The notes beneath the pieces are model-generated. The model had not been told where the DNA came from. It worked only from the letters and a program-made list of their open reading frames with translations, and did no database searches. From the NCBI GenBank assembly GCA_965199875.1, contig OZ241346.1, positions 682,001 to 746,000 of the forward strand: 64,000 nt of DNA, in the 5' to 3' direction. Every line of letters starts with the position of its first letter. Position 1 is the stretch's first letter. The DNA comes from VXYL01 sp965199875 (lineage in GTDB: Bacteria > Pseudomonadota > Gammaproteobacteria > Pseudomonadales > Azotimanducaceae). Made by a program: the position numbers and the translations under genes. Positions 1-8,797 of the stretch are shown one piece after another.

Positions 1-243
1 CATGCGTCTGGCTTCCAGGCGCGGCTGCGTGTTGGACGGCCTCGCTAGGCACCTCCGTCGTTTGTGGTTCGATCGAGTTCGCCATTTTGCCCCCACTGGG
101 TTGTGGTGGCCGCGGACGCATGGTCGAGCGGCCGAGTTTGACTTTGGCGCATCTCCCCTGTCAAAGTGTGCCACGGGTGAGACGCGTGGAGGGATCGTCT
201 CACGAGTAGAACACTTCGTCAAGGCGTTTCTTGGGGGAACGGA

Positions 244-594
244 ATGTCAGGTAGACCATCGTTGGCCGAGCGACTGAGCCGGCTGGTCGCCGAGAAGCGC
301 GGCAAGGTTGGAATCCGCGCCACCGCTCGGCAGATCGGCCTCTCGCCAGCCACCTTGTCTAGGGTCGAGAACGGCCGACTGCCGGATCTCGACAACTTCA
401 CCCGTATCTGTCGTTGGCTGGAAGTGGACCCCGCCAGCTTGCTGGGGTTCGACCCACAAGCCCGAAGCCTGCCGGTGGCGGCCGTACACTTCCGCAGCGA
501 CGCTGCCCTCTCTACCGACACGTCAGCGGCTCTGCAGGAGCTGATCGTCGAGGCGCAGAAGACCTTCGCCCAGCAGAGCCGCCCGGAGGACTGA
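244..594 (+). CDS. XRE-family helix-turn-helix regulator
   Basis: A 116-residue DNA-binding protein with a Cro/C1-type helix-turn-helix at about residues 8-65: the segment ATARQIGLSPATLSRVENG has the typical second and recognition helices of XRE regulators. The C-terminal 45 residues have no recognised domain. The stop codon overlaps the ATG of the ImmA/IrrE-like gene (592-594 against 594-596), so the two are translationally coupled. In such pairs the metalloprotease usually cleaves or antagonises the XRE repressor, or the pair acts as a toxin-antitoxin-like stress switch; which applies here is not visible. The GGGGGAA just before the ATG is a plausible ribosome binding site. Family call is firm, role is inferred. 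Confidence 0.85.
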   Translation: MSGRPSLAERLSRLVAEKRGKVGIRATARQIGLSPATLSRVENGRLPDLDNFTRICRWLEVDPASLLGFDPQARSLPVAAVHFRSDAALSTDTSAALQELIVEAQKTFAQQSRPED

Positions 595-1223
595 TGCGCC
601 GAGGCTTCAAGGCGTGGTGCGAGAGGACGGCCAACGACTATCGGCAAGCCCTCGGCGTTGCACCCTCCGGGCCGTTGGATCCCCGCCGTCTCGCCGACCA
701 TCTAGGTGTGCGGGTTGCGACACCGGAAGACATCCCAACGCTGTCCGACACCGCTAGGAGGCAGCTTGTCGAAGTCGACCCGGGCAGTTGGTCCGCAGTC
801 ACCATCGCCCTAGGCGGCGCTCGACTCGTGATTCTGAACTCCGGTCAGAGCGACGTGCGGCAGACGAGCAGCCTCGCTCACGAACTCGCGCACCTGATCC
901 TGAACCACTCCACCGATCGGACGCAGCTATCGCACGAGGGCCTGCTCTTTCGCGGTACGTTCGACCGCGAACAGGAAGAGGAGGCGAACTGGCTTGGTGG
1001 ATGTTTGCTCGTACCGTGCGACGGCTTGCTCAAAGCAAGGCTTCGCTTGCCCAACGAACACGCCTTGGCAACCCAGTTCGGCGTAAGCGCCGATATGGTT
1101 GTCTGGCGACTGCGAACGACTGGTGTGCTTCGGCAAGTTCAGTCGCGCCGCACCGCGCATAGGGGTAACCGGGCTGACCGGGCTGGGCCTACGTTCAAGC
1201 CACGGGCGCGCAAGGTACCCTAA
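594..1223 (+). CDS. ImmA/IrrE-type metallopeptidase (COG2856)
   Basis: A 209-residue protein with the zinc-protease signature HELAHLILNH at about residues 94-103 and a downstream acidic stretch (EQEEEANWLGG) that supplies the third zinc ligand in the ImmA/IrrE family. It starts at the ATG overlapping the upstream regulator stop; the same frame is open further upstream but that part lies inside the regulator gene. Known relatives cleave or inactivate an XRE-type repressor in response to stress or phage induction, which fits the neighbour exactly. The last 30 residues are basic and low in complexity. Expected to be cytoplasmic and co-transcribed with the regulator. Confidence 0.85.
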   Translation: MRRGFKAWCERTANDYRQALGVAPSGPLDPRRLADHLGVRVATPEDIPTLSDTARRQLVEVDPGSWSAVTIALGGARLVILNSGQSDVRQTSSLAHELAHLILNHSTDRTQLSHEGLLFRGTFDREQEEEANWLGGCLLVPCDGLLKARLRLPNEHALATQFGVSADMVVWRLRTTGVLRQVQSRRTAHRGNRADRAGPTFKPRARKVP

Positions 1224-1300
1224 GCGCCGCGGCGGCAGATGACGTCTCGACTCGTTTCGTGCTTGCGGCTACAGTCGGACGTGTGCGCACTACACCTGCG

Positions 1301-3058
1301 ATGCAGCTTGACGAAGCGGCGCTTTGGCAGGCGGTGCGGCTAGGCGAGGACAGCCGTCTCGAACTCAAGGAAGTGCGCTTCAAAGGACGCCGTCTCGAAC
1401 GGCCGAGCGGCGACGTGATCGCCGACGAAATCGCCGCGTTCGCCAATGCGAGGGGCGGACGTCTCGTGCTTGGCGTCACCGACCAGCGCGAACCGCAAGC
1501 GCTGACGCCGCTGGAACTGAACCAGCTGATGGCGGTGGTCGGGGAAGTCTGCACGGACAGCATCCGGCCGCCACTCGAATACGAAGCACACCGCGTGCCC
1601 TCGCCGTCGGCCAGGGAAGGCGGCGTGCTGGTGGTGGACGTGTTCCCCGGGGCCACGGTGCATCGATCGCCGGGGGGCTGCTTTCGGCGCCGGGGCGACG
1701 CCAAGCGGCAGATGGACTCCGACGGCATCCGCCGTCTGCTGCTTGCCCGCGGGCAGTCCGACGCCACCGACGTGGACGCCCAGCCGGTGGCCGGCACCGG
1801 CGTCAACTCCCTGCGCCCAACGCACTGGCGCCGCTACGCCAGTTCGCGGACGGACGAACCCGCCGAGGTCCAGCTCGGCAAGCTGAAGTTCGTCAAGGAA
1901 GACGCGGCAGGCGCGCTGCGAGCGACCGTCGGCGGGCTGCTGCTCGGCGCCGAGGATCCGCGCGAGTGGCTGCCGAACGCGTACATCCAGGCGGTGCGCT
2001 ACGCCGGTTCGCGGATGGACGGCAATCGGCAATTGGACGCGCAGGACGTTGGCGGCCCGCTCAACGCGCAGATCAAGGAGGCGATGCGCTTCGTCCTGCG
2101 CAATCGTCGCGTGGCCGCGCACAAGGATCCGCAACGTCGGGACGTTCCCGAGTACAGCGATCGCGCCGTCTTCGAGGCGCTGGTGAACGCCGTGGTGCAT
2201 CGCGACTACGCCGCCTCCGGTTCGCACATCCGCCTGTTCATGTTCGACGACCGGCTGGAGCTCTATTCGCCGGGCGGGCTGGCCAACTCGATGACCGTCG
2301 AGGACCTGCGAACAAGCCAGTTCACGCGCAACCAGCTGTTGTCCTCCCGTCTTGGCCAGTGCCCGGTGGAGGAAACCGCCGGCGCCGGGGAAAGGCGCTA
2401 CTTCATCGAAAGGCGCGGCGAAGGCATCGGCGTGATTGAAGACGAGACCTTCGCGCTGGCCGGACGCAAACCCGTTTTCGAGTTGATCGGCGAGCGCGAG
2501 TTGAAGCTCACCCTGCCGGCCGCCAGCCCGCCGCTGCCGGAAGGCATCGCCCTGCGCGTGAAGGTGATCAGCGCGCACTCTCGGCAACCGCTGGCCGACG
2601 CCCACGTGCTGGCGCTTTATCCGAACAAGACGTTTCGCGAGGCGCGCACGGACGCCTTCGGCCACGCCGACTTTCTGCTGCACTCCCGCGTTCCCATGAC
2701 CGTGTTCTGCGCCGCGCACGGCCACGCCGCGGCCGTTGCCGCCGACCGCTTGCCGAACGGCGAGCTGGCGCTCGCCTTGGAGACGGCCCCGCATGGCGGC
2801 GCTGCCATCATCGCCCACCGCACCGGCCACCTGCCCGGCATTCAAGGGCGCTTGAATCCCATCCTCGACCATCTCGACCGCATGTACCTCTACGCCGACA
2901 ACGTCGCGATCAACGACGGCATGGCGCAGCCCGTCCACTTTGCCTTGAACGAGCCGATGCGCCTCACGGATGCGCTTGGCGAAACCGCAACGCTGTGGGT
3001 TCGCGAGATGCTCGGCGCTTCCTGCGTCTTCGACTACCGGTTGGAGACAGGCCGGTAG
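1301..3058 (+). CDS. AlbA_2 / HATPase-type ATP-binding regulator with C-terminal beta domains
   Basis: About 585 residues. The N-terminal 140 residues match the AlbA_2 (Schlafen-like, AAA_4) domain: an LELKEVRF core and AFANARGGRLVLGVTD. Residues 270-330 carry a histidine-kinase-like ATPase segment typical of COG2865 regulators (EALVNAVVHRDYAASG, LELYSPGGL). After these come a carboxypeptidase-regulatory-like beta domain (LRVKVISAHSRQPLADAHVLA) and a C-terminal domain with LNPILDHLDRMYLYADN, seen in hypothetical proteins of this kind. I chose the ATG at 1301; an in-frame GTG at 1259 would add 14 residues. COG2865 proteins are usually called transcriptional regulators or helicase-related, without firm function. 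Stand-alone gene on the plus strand, converging with pdxA. Confidence 0.75.
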   Translation: MQLDEAALWQAVRLGEDSRLELKEVRFKGRRLERPSGDVIADEIAAFANARGGRLVLGVTDQREPQALTPLELNQLMAVVGEVCTDSIRPPLEYEAHRVPSPSAREGGVLVVDVFPGATVHRSPGGCFRRRGDAKRQMDSDGIRRLLLARGQSDATDVDAQPVAGTGVNSLRPTHWRRYASSRTDEPAEVQLGKLKFVKEDAAGALRATVGGLLLGAEDPREWLPNAYIQAVRYAGSRMDGNRQLDAQDVGGPLNAQIKEAMRFVLRNRRVAAHKDPQRRDVPEYSDRAVFEALVNAVVHRDYAASGSHIRLFMFDDRLELYSPGGLANSMTVEDLRTSQFTRNQLLSSRLGQCPVEETAGAGERRYFIERRGEGIGVIEDETFALAGRKPVFELIGERELKLTLPAASPPLPEGIALRVKVISAHSRQPLADAHVLALYPNKTFREARTDAFGHADFLLHSRVPMTVFCAAHGHAAAVAADRLPNGELALALETAPHGGAAIIAHRTGHLPGIQGRLNPILDHLDRMYLYADNVAINDGMAQPVHFALNEPMRLTDALGETATLWVREMLGASCVFDYRLETGR

Positions 3059-3083
3059 CGTTTCGACGGCGAACGCCCGGTCC

Positions 3084-4091
3084 TCAAGCGCCGCGGCGCC
3101 GTAGCTTCCAAGCGTAGTCCAAGGCCGCCTGCAGCGACTCGGTGAACGCCTTGCCCTGCCAGGCGATGTCGAAGGCGGTGCCGTGGTCCACGGACGTGCG
3201 CACGATGGGCAGGCCGATGGTGACGTTGACCGCGGACTCGAAGCTCACGAGCTTCATCGGCGCATGCCCCTGGTCGTGGTACATGCAGACGATTGCGTCG
3301 AAGCGGTCGTTGCGGATGGCCTGGTAGAACACCGTGTCGGCGGGAAACGGCCCGGCGACGTCGACGCCCCGTCCGCGTTCGGCCGCGATGGCCGGCGCGA
3401 TGGCCCGCTCTTCCTCGCCGCCGAACAAGCCGTGTTCCCCGGCGTGGGGATTGAGGCCGCAGACGGCGATGCGCGGACGTTCCAGAAACCCTCGCAGCGT
3501 CTCGTCGGTGAGGCGGATGACCGTCGCGACTCGTTCCGCAGTCGCTCGGCGAATCGCCTCCGCCAAGGACACGTGGGCGCTGACGTGGGAAACCGCCACG
3601 GCTTCGCTGGCCAGCATCATGGCGAACTCGGTAGCCCCGCACAGGCTGGCGATGAACTCGGTGTGGCCGACGAAGCCCGGCGTGGAGGCGCGGGTCGCCT
3701 CCTTGTTCAAAGGCATGGTGACGACGCCCGCCACCTGGCCGTGCAGCGCATCGACGGTGGCTCGCCGGACGTACTCTCGGGCTGCCGCACCGAATCGACG
3801 CTTCAGCGTTCCCGGCGCGAAGTCGGCATCGGCCAGGCAGGCCAGATCGACCACGTTGAGGGAACCTTCGACGGCTTGGCCGGGGCTGGCGACGGCGTTG
3901 ATGGGAACATCCAGCGCCAGCCACTTCGCGCCGGCGCGAAGAATCGCCGCGTCGCCGTAGACCAGCACGTCGTCGCCAAGCTGGCCGGCGGCGAAACGGC
4001 GCAGCACGATCTCCGGCCCGACGCCCCCAGGGTCGCCCATGGTGATCGCCATGCGCATCGCCGCACTCGCGGCGCCCTCAACCGGACTCAC
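3084..4091 (-). CDS. pdxA: 4-hydroxythreonine-4-phosphate dehydrogenase
   Basis: Oxidises 4-phosphohydroxy-L-threonine in the DXP-dependent pyridoxal 5-phosphate pathway, NAD-dependent and metal-requiring. Family signatures are clear: ITMGDPGGVGPEIVLRR near the N-terminus, the metal-ligand histidines in GHTEFIA, MYHDQGHAPMK and DHGTAFDIA. Length (335 residues, or 324 from the internal ATG at 4058 directly before MAITMGDP) is normal for PdxA; the shorter start is the more usual N-terminus. It lies on the minus strand 104 bases downstream of the glutamine synthetase gene, separated by a GC-rich hairpin, so it may be transcribed separately. PdxA2-type paralogues acting on other substrates exist and cannot be excluded from sequence alone. 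Confidence 0.93.
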   Translation of the reverse strand: MSPVEGAASAAMRMAITMGDPGGVGPEIVLRRFAAGQLGDDVLVYGDAAILRAGAKWLALDVPINAVASPGQAVEGSLNVVDLACLADADFAPGTLKRRFGAAAREYVRRATVDALHGQVAGVVTMPLNKEATRASTPGFVGHTEFIASLCGATEFAMMLASEAVAVSHVSAHVSLAEAIRRATAERVATVIRLTDETLRGFLERPRIAVCGLNPHAGEHGLFGGEEERAIAPAIAAERGRGVDVAGPFPADTVFYQAIRNDRFDAIVCMYHDQGHAPMKLVSFESAVNVTIGLPIVRTSVDHGTAFDIAWQGKAFTESLQAALDYAWKLRRRGA

Positions 4092-4153
4092 GGCCCCGTC
4101 GCTTCGCGAGTCGCAGCGGGCGATCAGCCCGCCGGTACGGAATCCAAGGAACC

Positions 4154-4173
4154 GGGGGAGCGTTCACTCCCCC
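4154..4173 (-). terminator. GC-rich hairpin downstream of the glutamine synthetase gene
   Basis: GGGGGAG and CTCCCCC form a perfect 7-bp stem around a 6-base loop in the 104-base gap between the glutamine synthetase stop and the pdxA start. No run of T follows on either strand, so intrinsic termination is only a possibility; it could equally stabilise a 3' end. Confidence 0.4.
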
Positions 4174-4195
4174 TCCTAGGTCCGGGGCCGGCGGC

Positions 4196-5206
4196 TTATT
4201 TGGCCAGCGCTTCCTTCGTCGTCTTGACGATCGCCGCGGCAACTTTGTACGGGTCCGCGTTGGATGCCGGGCGGCGGTCTTCCAAGCGTCCCCGCCAGCC
4301 GTCTTCGATGGTGGCGATGGGAATGCGTATGGAAGCGCCCCGGTCCGAGATGCCGTAGTTGAACTTGTCGATGGACTGGGTCTCGTGCAGGCCCGTCAAG
4401 CGCATGTCGTTGTCGGCGCCGTAGACGGCGATGTGCCGGCCGATGTTCTTGCCGAAGTGTTCGCAAATGCGCGTGAAGGTCTCCTCCTCGCCGGACTCGC
4501 GCATGGGGCCGTTGGAGAAGTTGGCGTGCATGCCGGAGCCGTTCCAGTCGCCCTGCACGGGCTTCGGATGCCAGTTGATGGAGAGGCCGAAGATCTCGCC
4601 GGTGCGCTCGGCCAGATAGCGCGCCACCCAGGTTTCGTCGCCCGCCCGGGCCGCGCCCCTGGCGAACACCTGGAACTCCCACTGCCCGGCCGCCACCTCG
4701 GCGTTGATGCCTTCGACGTTGATGCCGGCGGCCAGGCAGGCATCCAAGTGGGCGTCCACGCACTCGCGACCGAAGGCGTTGCGGGCGCCGACGGAACAGT
4801 AGTAGGCGCCTTGAGGGCCCGGATAGCCGCCAATCGGAAAGCCCGGCGGCAGGTTGGTGCGCGTATCCCACAGGAAGTACTCCTGCTCGAAGCCGAACCA
4901 GAAGTCGTCGTCGTCGTCCTCGATGGTGGCGCGACCGTTGGATTCGTGCGGCGTGCCGTCGGCATTCAGCACTTCGGTCATCACCAGATAGCCGTTCTTG
5001 CGCTGCGGGTCCGCGTAGACGGCCACCGGCTTCAGCAGGCAGTCGGAAGCGCCGCCATCGGCCTGCTGGGTGGAACTGCCGTCGAACGACCACACGGGGC
5101 ATTCCTCCACCGTGCCGCCGAAATCCTCTTCAACCCGCGTCTTGCTGCGCAGGCTTTGCGTCGGCGCGAAGCCGTCCAGCCAGATGTACTCCAACTTGCT
5201 TTTCAT
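4196..5206 (-). CDS. glnII: Type II (eukaryotic-like) glutamine synthetase
   Basis: ATP-dependent condensation of ammonium and glutamate. The 336-residue length, far shorter than GlnA type I (about 470), and the motifs VWSFDGSSTQQA, ATIEDDDDDFWFGFEQEYFLWD (split here for reading) and WNGSGMHANFSNG identify the GSII family known from rhizobia, actinomycetes, eukaryotes and scattered proteobacteria. The AAGGAGCAAA just before the ATG is a good ribosome binding site. Type II enzymes are not regulated by adenylylation at the GlnA tyrosine site. Its presence in the same window as a nitrate-assimilation cluster fits ammonium fixation, but no sigma-54 promoter is visible in the 150 bases upstream, unlike nirB, nirD and nasA. 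Confidence 0.93.
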   Translation of the reverse strand: MKSKLEYIWLDGFAPTQSLRSKTRVEEDFGGTVEECPVWSFDGSSTQQADGGASDCLLKPVAVYADPQRKNGYLVMTEVLNADGTPHESNGRATIEDDDDDFWFGFEQEYFLWDTRTNLPPGFPIGGYPGPQGAYYCSVGARNAFGRECVDAHLDACLAAGINVEGINAEVAAGQWEFQVFARGAARAGDETWVARYLAERTGEIFGLSINWHPKPVQGDWNGSGMHANFSNGPMRESGEEETFTRICEHFGKNIGRHIAVYGADNDMRLTGLHETQSIDKFNYGISDRGASIRIPIATIEDGWRGRLEDRRPASNADPYKVAAAIVKTTKEALAK

Positions 5207-5356
5207 TCCGTCGTTTGCTCCTTACGTGGCAGATTGCTTGAAACCGCGAACCGGCGGCTGCGCCTTGAACCGTCGAGGCCCCGAAAACCAATGATAGCGC
5301 ACTGCGTCGGCGCAACAACCGCAGCAGCGAGGACGCACCGACGTCTCGTCCAACCG

Positions 5357-7018
5357 CTACGCGGGACGCAGCAGGTCGTCGTACACCGAGAAGCGCGTCT
5401 CCTGGCGGGTGCGGATCTCGATCATCGCCACCCTGCCCTCGGCATTGGCGCGTTTGGCGGATTCCAGGGCCGGCCCGATGCCGGCGACATCGTCGACGTA
5501 GGTGGCCTCGGCGCCGAGCGCCCGGGCCACGCCGGCGTAGTCGCCGGACTGGTTGCCGACGCCGTAGCGTTCCATCGCCACGGGCATCTTGTCGTCGTAG
5601 CCGCCCATGGTCAGGTTGTTGATGACCACCGTGGTGATGGGAATCTCCGCCCGCACAGCGGTTTCGAGCTCCATCCCGGTGTGGCCGAAAGCCAGATCGC
5701 CCATGAAGTTCATGCAGAATCGTTCCGGCGCGGCCATCTTGGCGCCGATGGCCAGCGGAATGCCGTAGCCGAGGTGCGTGGTCTTGCCCCAGCCGATGTA
5801 GCCATGCGGCTTGGCGGCGCGGTAGAACGGCATGATCTGGTCCCGGGGATTGCCGGCATCGTGGGTGACCACCGCGTCGGCGTGATCGACGTGGCGGTTG
5901 ATTTCGCGAATCACCCGATAGGGGTTGACGGGCGTTTCATCCGAGTCGAGCAGCGGCGCCCACTCGTCCAGCCACTCGGCCTTGGTGGCGGCGATGGCGG
6001 CGACCGTGCTGGCGTCCTCGCCGCGCCCGTCTTCGCCGAGTCGCGCCTTCGCTTCGTCCAGCATCGCTTCTAGGGCGAGCTTGGCGTCGCCCACCAGACC
6101 GATGTCCGCGGCGTAGTCCTTGTTGATGTCCTCCGCCGAAGACGTGGCATGAATCAAGAACTTGCCGGCGGGAATGGGCAGGCCGAAGCCGGTTCGGGTA
6201 AGGCCGGAGCCAATGGCCAGCACGGCATCCGCCATGCCCAGCCACTTGAACACCGCCTTCGGCGCGGTGCGGTTCGCCGAGCCGAGCGCCAGTGGATGAT
6301 CGTCCGGGAACGCGCTCTTGCCCTGCATGGTGGTGATCACCGGAACCTGGGTCAACTCGGCGAACGCCTTCAGTTCGGCGCAGGCATCGGCGTAGAGCAC
6401 GCCCTGCCCGGCCCAGATGACCGGCCGCTTGGCGGCAAGCAGCTGCGCCACGGCGTCCTTGACATCGCTTAGCGCCGGGGCGCTGCGCATCGCGGTGGAG
6501 GGCCGGTAGTTCTCTGCCGCTCCTTCCGGCGCTTGCTGGCCGAGGACGTCGCCGTGCATCTCCACCAGCACCGGCCCCGGGCGGCCTTGCCGCGCCAGGT
6601 GGAACGCGCGGCGAATCTGCGTCGCGGTGCGATCGATGCGATCGATGGACAACGCCGCCTTGGTGATCGAAGCGTAGTTTCTGGTGGCGGAAAAGTTCGG
6701 CTGCACGTCGTAGCCGCCGAGGCCTGCGCCGCCCGGCAGAAACACCATCGGCACCGCTTCGCCCCAGGCCTGGGCGATGCCGCCGAAGGAGTTCTCGACG
6801 CCGGGCCCGGACTGCGACGCGAACACGCCCGGCGGCGCGCCGCGGCTTTGCCGGGCAAAGCCGTCCGCAGCGTTGATGCCGCCGCGTTCCTGGCGAAACA
6901 CCAAGGGCCGAATGCCCACCCGCGCCGCCGCTTCGATGAGCGGATTGGCGGGAAAGCACGGCATCCACGTCACCCCTTCCGCCTTCAGGCAGCGCGCTAT
7001 CAAATCGTAGCCGTTCAC
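5357..7018 (-). CDS. Thiamine-diphosphate-dependent enzyme (acetolactate synthase-like)
   Basis: About 553 residues with the three-domain layout of the ThDP decarboxylase/synthase superfamily. The N-terminal Pyr domain has the activating glutamate in FRQERGGINAADGFAR; the central domain contains PVIWAGQGVLYADA; the C-terminal PP domain has the GDxxx-NN metal/ThDP motif running from GDLAFGHTGMELETAV to VVINN. The start is a GTG at 7018, preceded by a GAGGGGGG ribosome binding site; the frame is open further upstream but without family similarity. Substrate cannot be read: relatives include acetolactate synthase, benzoylformate decarboxylase and sulfoacetaldehyde-type enzymes, and the usual small ALS subunit is not nearby. 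Minus strand, 150 bases beyond the glutamine synthetase start, so a separate promoter is possible. Confidence 0.85.
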   Translation of the reverse strand: MNGYDLIARCLKAEGVTWMPCFPANPLIEAAARVGIRPLVFRQERGGINAADGFARQSRGAPPGVFASQSGPGVENSFGGIAQAWGEAVPMVFLPGGAGLGGYDVQPNFSATRNYASITKAALSIDRIDRTATQIRRAFHLARQGRPGPVLVEMHGDVLGQQAPEGAAENYRPSTAMRSAPALSDVKDAVAQLLAAKRPVIWAGQGVLYADACAELKAFAELTQVPVITTMQGKSAFPDDHPLALGSANRTAPKAVFKWLGMADAVLAIGSGLTRTGFGLPIPAGKFLIHATSSAEDINKDYAADIGLVGDAKLALEAMLDEAKARLGEDGRGEDASTVAAIAATKAEWLDEWAPLLDSDETPVNPYRVIREINRHVDHADAVVTHDAGNPRDQIMPFYRAAKPHGYIGWGKTTHLGYGIPLAIGAKMAAPERFCMNFMGDLAFGHTGMELETAVRAEIPITTVVINNLTMGGYDDKMPVAMERYGVGNQSGDYAGVARALGAEATYVDDVAGIGPALESAKRANAEGRVAMIEIRTRQETRFSVYDDLLRPA

Positions 7019-7226
7019 TGGCCGTTCCCCCCTCGCCCGATCGGGCGTTGATATGGACGCAAGTGTGGCGGATTTGCCGCGCCGGCGGCAAGTCTGTCGG
7101 AGACCCGCGGCAGCCTTGTGGGCCAGAGCGCTCGGCCGTCCGCCATGCAGGCGCCGAACTCGACTCGTTTGTGAAGGTCCTCGCCCGTCAAGTAGGCTAG
7201 GCACGAGCAGGGACCGGCACGAGTGC

Positions 7227-8771
7227 ATGTTGAAGCGCAAGCTGCCCATCGGCATCCAGACCTTCCGCGAGATGCGGGAGGAGCGGTTCTACTACGTGGA
7301 CAAGACGAAGTTCGCGCAAGGCATGGTCGAGGGAGGCAAGCTCTACTTCCTGTCCCGCCCGCGGCGCTTCGGCAAGAGCCTGTTCCTGGACACGCTCAAG
7401 GAACTGTTCGAGGGCAGCGAGGCGCTGTTCCGGGGCTTGCACATCCACGACCAGTGGGACTGGGATGTACGCCATCCAGTGGTGCGTCTGCACTTCGGGG
7501 CCGGAGACTTCACCGATCCGGCCCGCTTGACCGAAGACGTACACGATCAGCTCGCCACGCTGGAAGAAGCGAACGGCGTTTCGTCGCGCCCCGACGCCAG
7601 CCCTCCTATTCGACTCCGCCACCTCGTCGCCGCCCTGCGCGAGCAAACCGGCCAGCGCGTCGCGGTGCTGGTGGACGAGTACGACAAGCCGATTCTCGAT
7701 GCGCTGGGCACGCCGGCGGCGGCCGCGAACCGGCAGTTCCTGCGCGCCCTCTACGCGGTCGTCAAACAAAGCGACGCGCACATCAAGTTCGCCTTCCTCG
7801 CCGGCGTGAGCAAGTTCTCCAAAGCGAGCCTGTTCTCGGACCTCAACCATCTGAAGGACATCACCTTGGACCGCCGCTATGCCGCCGTATGCGGCTATAC
7901 CGAGCAAGACTTGGACGACGTGTTCGCCGAAGCGCTCGCCGGCTTCGACCGCGACGAGGTTCGCCGCTGGTACAACGGCTACAGCTGGCGCGGGCAGCGC
8001 GTCTACAATCCCTTCGACATTCTCCTGCTGCTCGACGAGGGCGAGTTCCGAGCGCACTGGTTCGAGACCGGATCGCCCAAGTTCCTCATCGACGAACTGC
8101 GGCAGCGCGGCGTTCCGTCCATCGACTTGGACGGCATGACCACCAGCGAGGCGCTGCTCTCCGCATTCGATGTGGACGAAATGGCCGTCGAGGCCCTGCT
8201 GTTCCAAACGGGCTACCTCACCATCCTGGACGAGAAGCACCAGGACGGTCGCATCCGCTATCGCCTCGGCTACCCCAATCTGGAGGTGCGCCAAAGCCTG
8301 AACGAGCGTCTGCTGCGGGCGCTGCTGCCAGAAGGCGCGAGACGCCAAGCCGACGACGCCCCGCTGCGCAAACTGCTCGCCGCCAACGACTTCGAGGGTC
8401 TGGAGGGGTTCTTCCGCTCGCTGTTTGCCGGCATCCCCCACCAGTGGCACGTCAACAACGACATCGGGAACTTCGAGGGCTACTACGCCAGCGTCGTGTA
8501 TTCCTGCTTCGCCGCGCAAGGCTTCGAACTGGTCGCGGAGGACAGCACCAGCGCCGGACGTTCAGACATGGTCGTGCGGTGCGACGACGCCGTCTATCTG
8601 TTCGAGTTCAAGCTGTCGAACGGCGCCCCGGAGGGCGGTGCGCTGGCGCAGATCAAGAGGAAGGGCTACGCCGACAAGTATCGAAGCCTGCGCCTGCCGA
8701 TCTACCTGATCGGAGTGGAGTTCGGCAAGACGCAGCGCAACGTCGCCGCTTTCGACGTGGAGCGCGCCTAG
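7227..8771 (+). CDS. AAA-ATPase-like / PD-(D/E)XK nuclease-family protein
   Basis: 514 residues. The N-terminus has the family hallmark FYYVDKTKFAQ followed by the Walker A segment RPRRFGKSLFLDTLK; Walker B is AVLVDEYDKPILDAL at about 150. The C-terminus has a PD-(D/E)XK_9 (DUF1703) nuclease-like core, GRSDMVV ... VYLFEFKLS, with D and ExK in place. Proteins of this architecture (AAA-ATPase_like plus DUF1703) occur in many copies per genome and are presumed nucleases of mobile or defence origin, experimentally uncharacterised. A paralogue sits at 60296-62116 and a broken copy at 58447-58674. The ATG at 7227 is chosen because the conserved start MLKRKLPIGIQTF begins there; the frame is open upstream. 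Confidence 0.8.
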   Translation: MLKRKLPIGIQTFREMREERFYYVDKTKFAQGMVEGGKLYFLSRPRRFGKSLFLDTLKELFEGSEALFRGLHIHDQWDWDVRHPVVRLHFGAGDFTDPARLTEDVHDQLATLEEANGVSSRPDASPPIRLRHLVAALREQTGQRVAVLVDEYDKPILDALGTPAAAANRQFLRALYAVVKQSDAHIKFAFLAGVSKFSKASLFSDLNHLKDITLDRRYAAVCGYTEQDLDDVFAEALAGFDRDEVRRWYNGYSWRGQRVYNPFDILLLLDEGEFRAHWFETGSPKFLIDELRQRGVPSIDLDGMTTSEALLSAFDVDEMAVEALLFQTGYLTILDEKHQDGRIRYRLGYPNLEVRQSLNERLLRALLPEGARRQADDAPLRKLLAANDFEGLEGFFRSLFAGIPHQWHVNNDIGNFEGYYASVVYSCFAAQGFELVAEDSTSAGRSDMVVRCDDAVYLFEFKLSNGAPEGGALAQIKRKGYADKYRSLRLPIYLIGVEFGKTQRNVAAFDVERA

Positions 8772-8797
8772 CTTCGACGATCTAAGACGCAGCCTCG

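Noticed and set aside
1..243. A 91-codon frame from the window start
   Set aside because: It has no family likeness, overlaps the regulator start and is broken at the edge of the window; TTTGAC/GTCAAA dyad near 134-162 is too weak to call an operator.
5207..5260. TGGCAG...TTGC near the glutamine synthetase start as a sigma-54 promoter
   Set aside because: It is on the wrong strand for the gene and the spacing between the two elements is too short.
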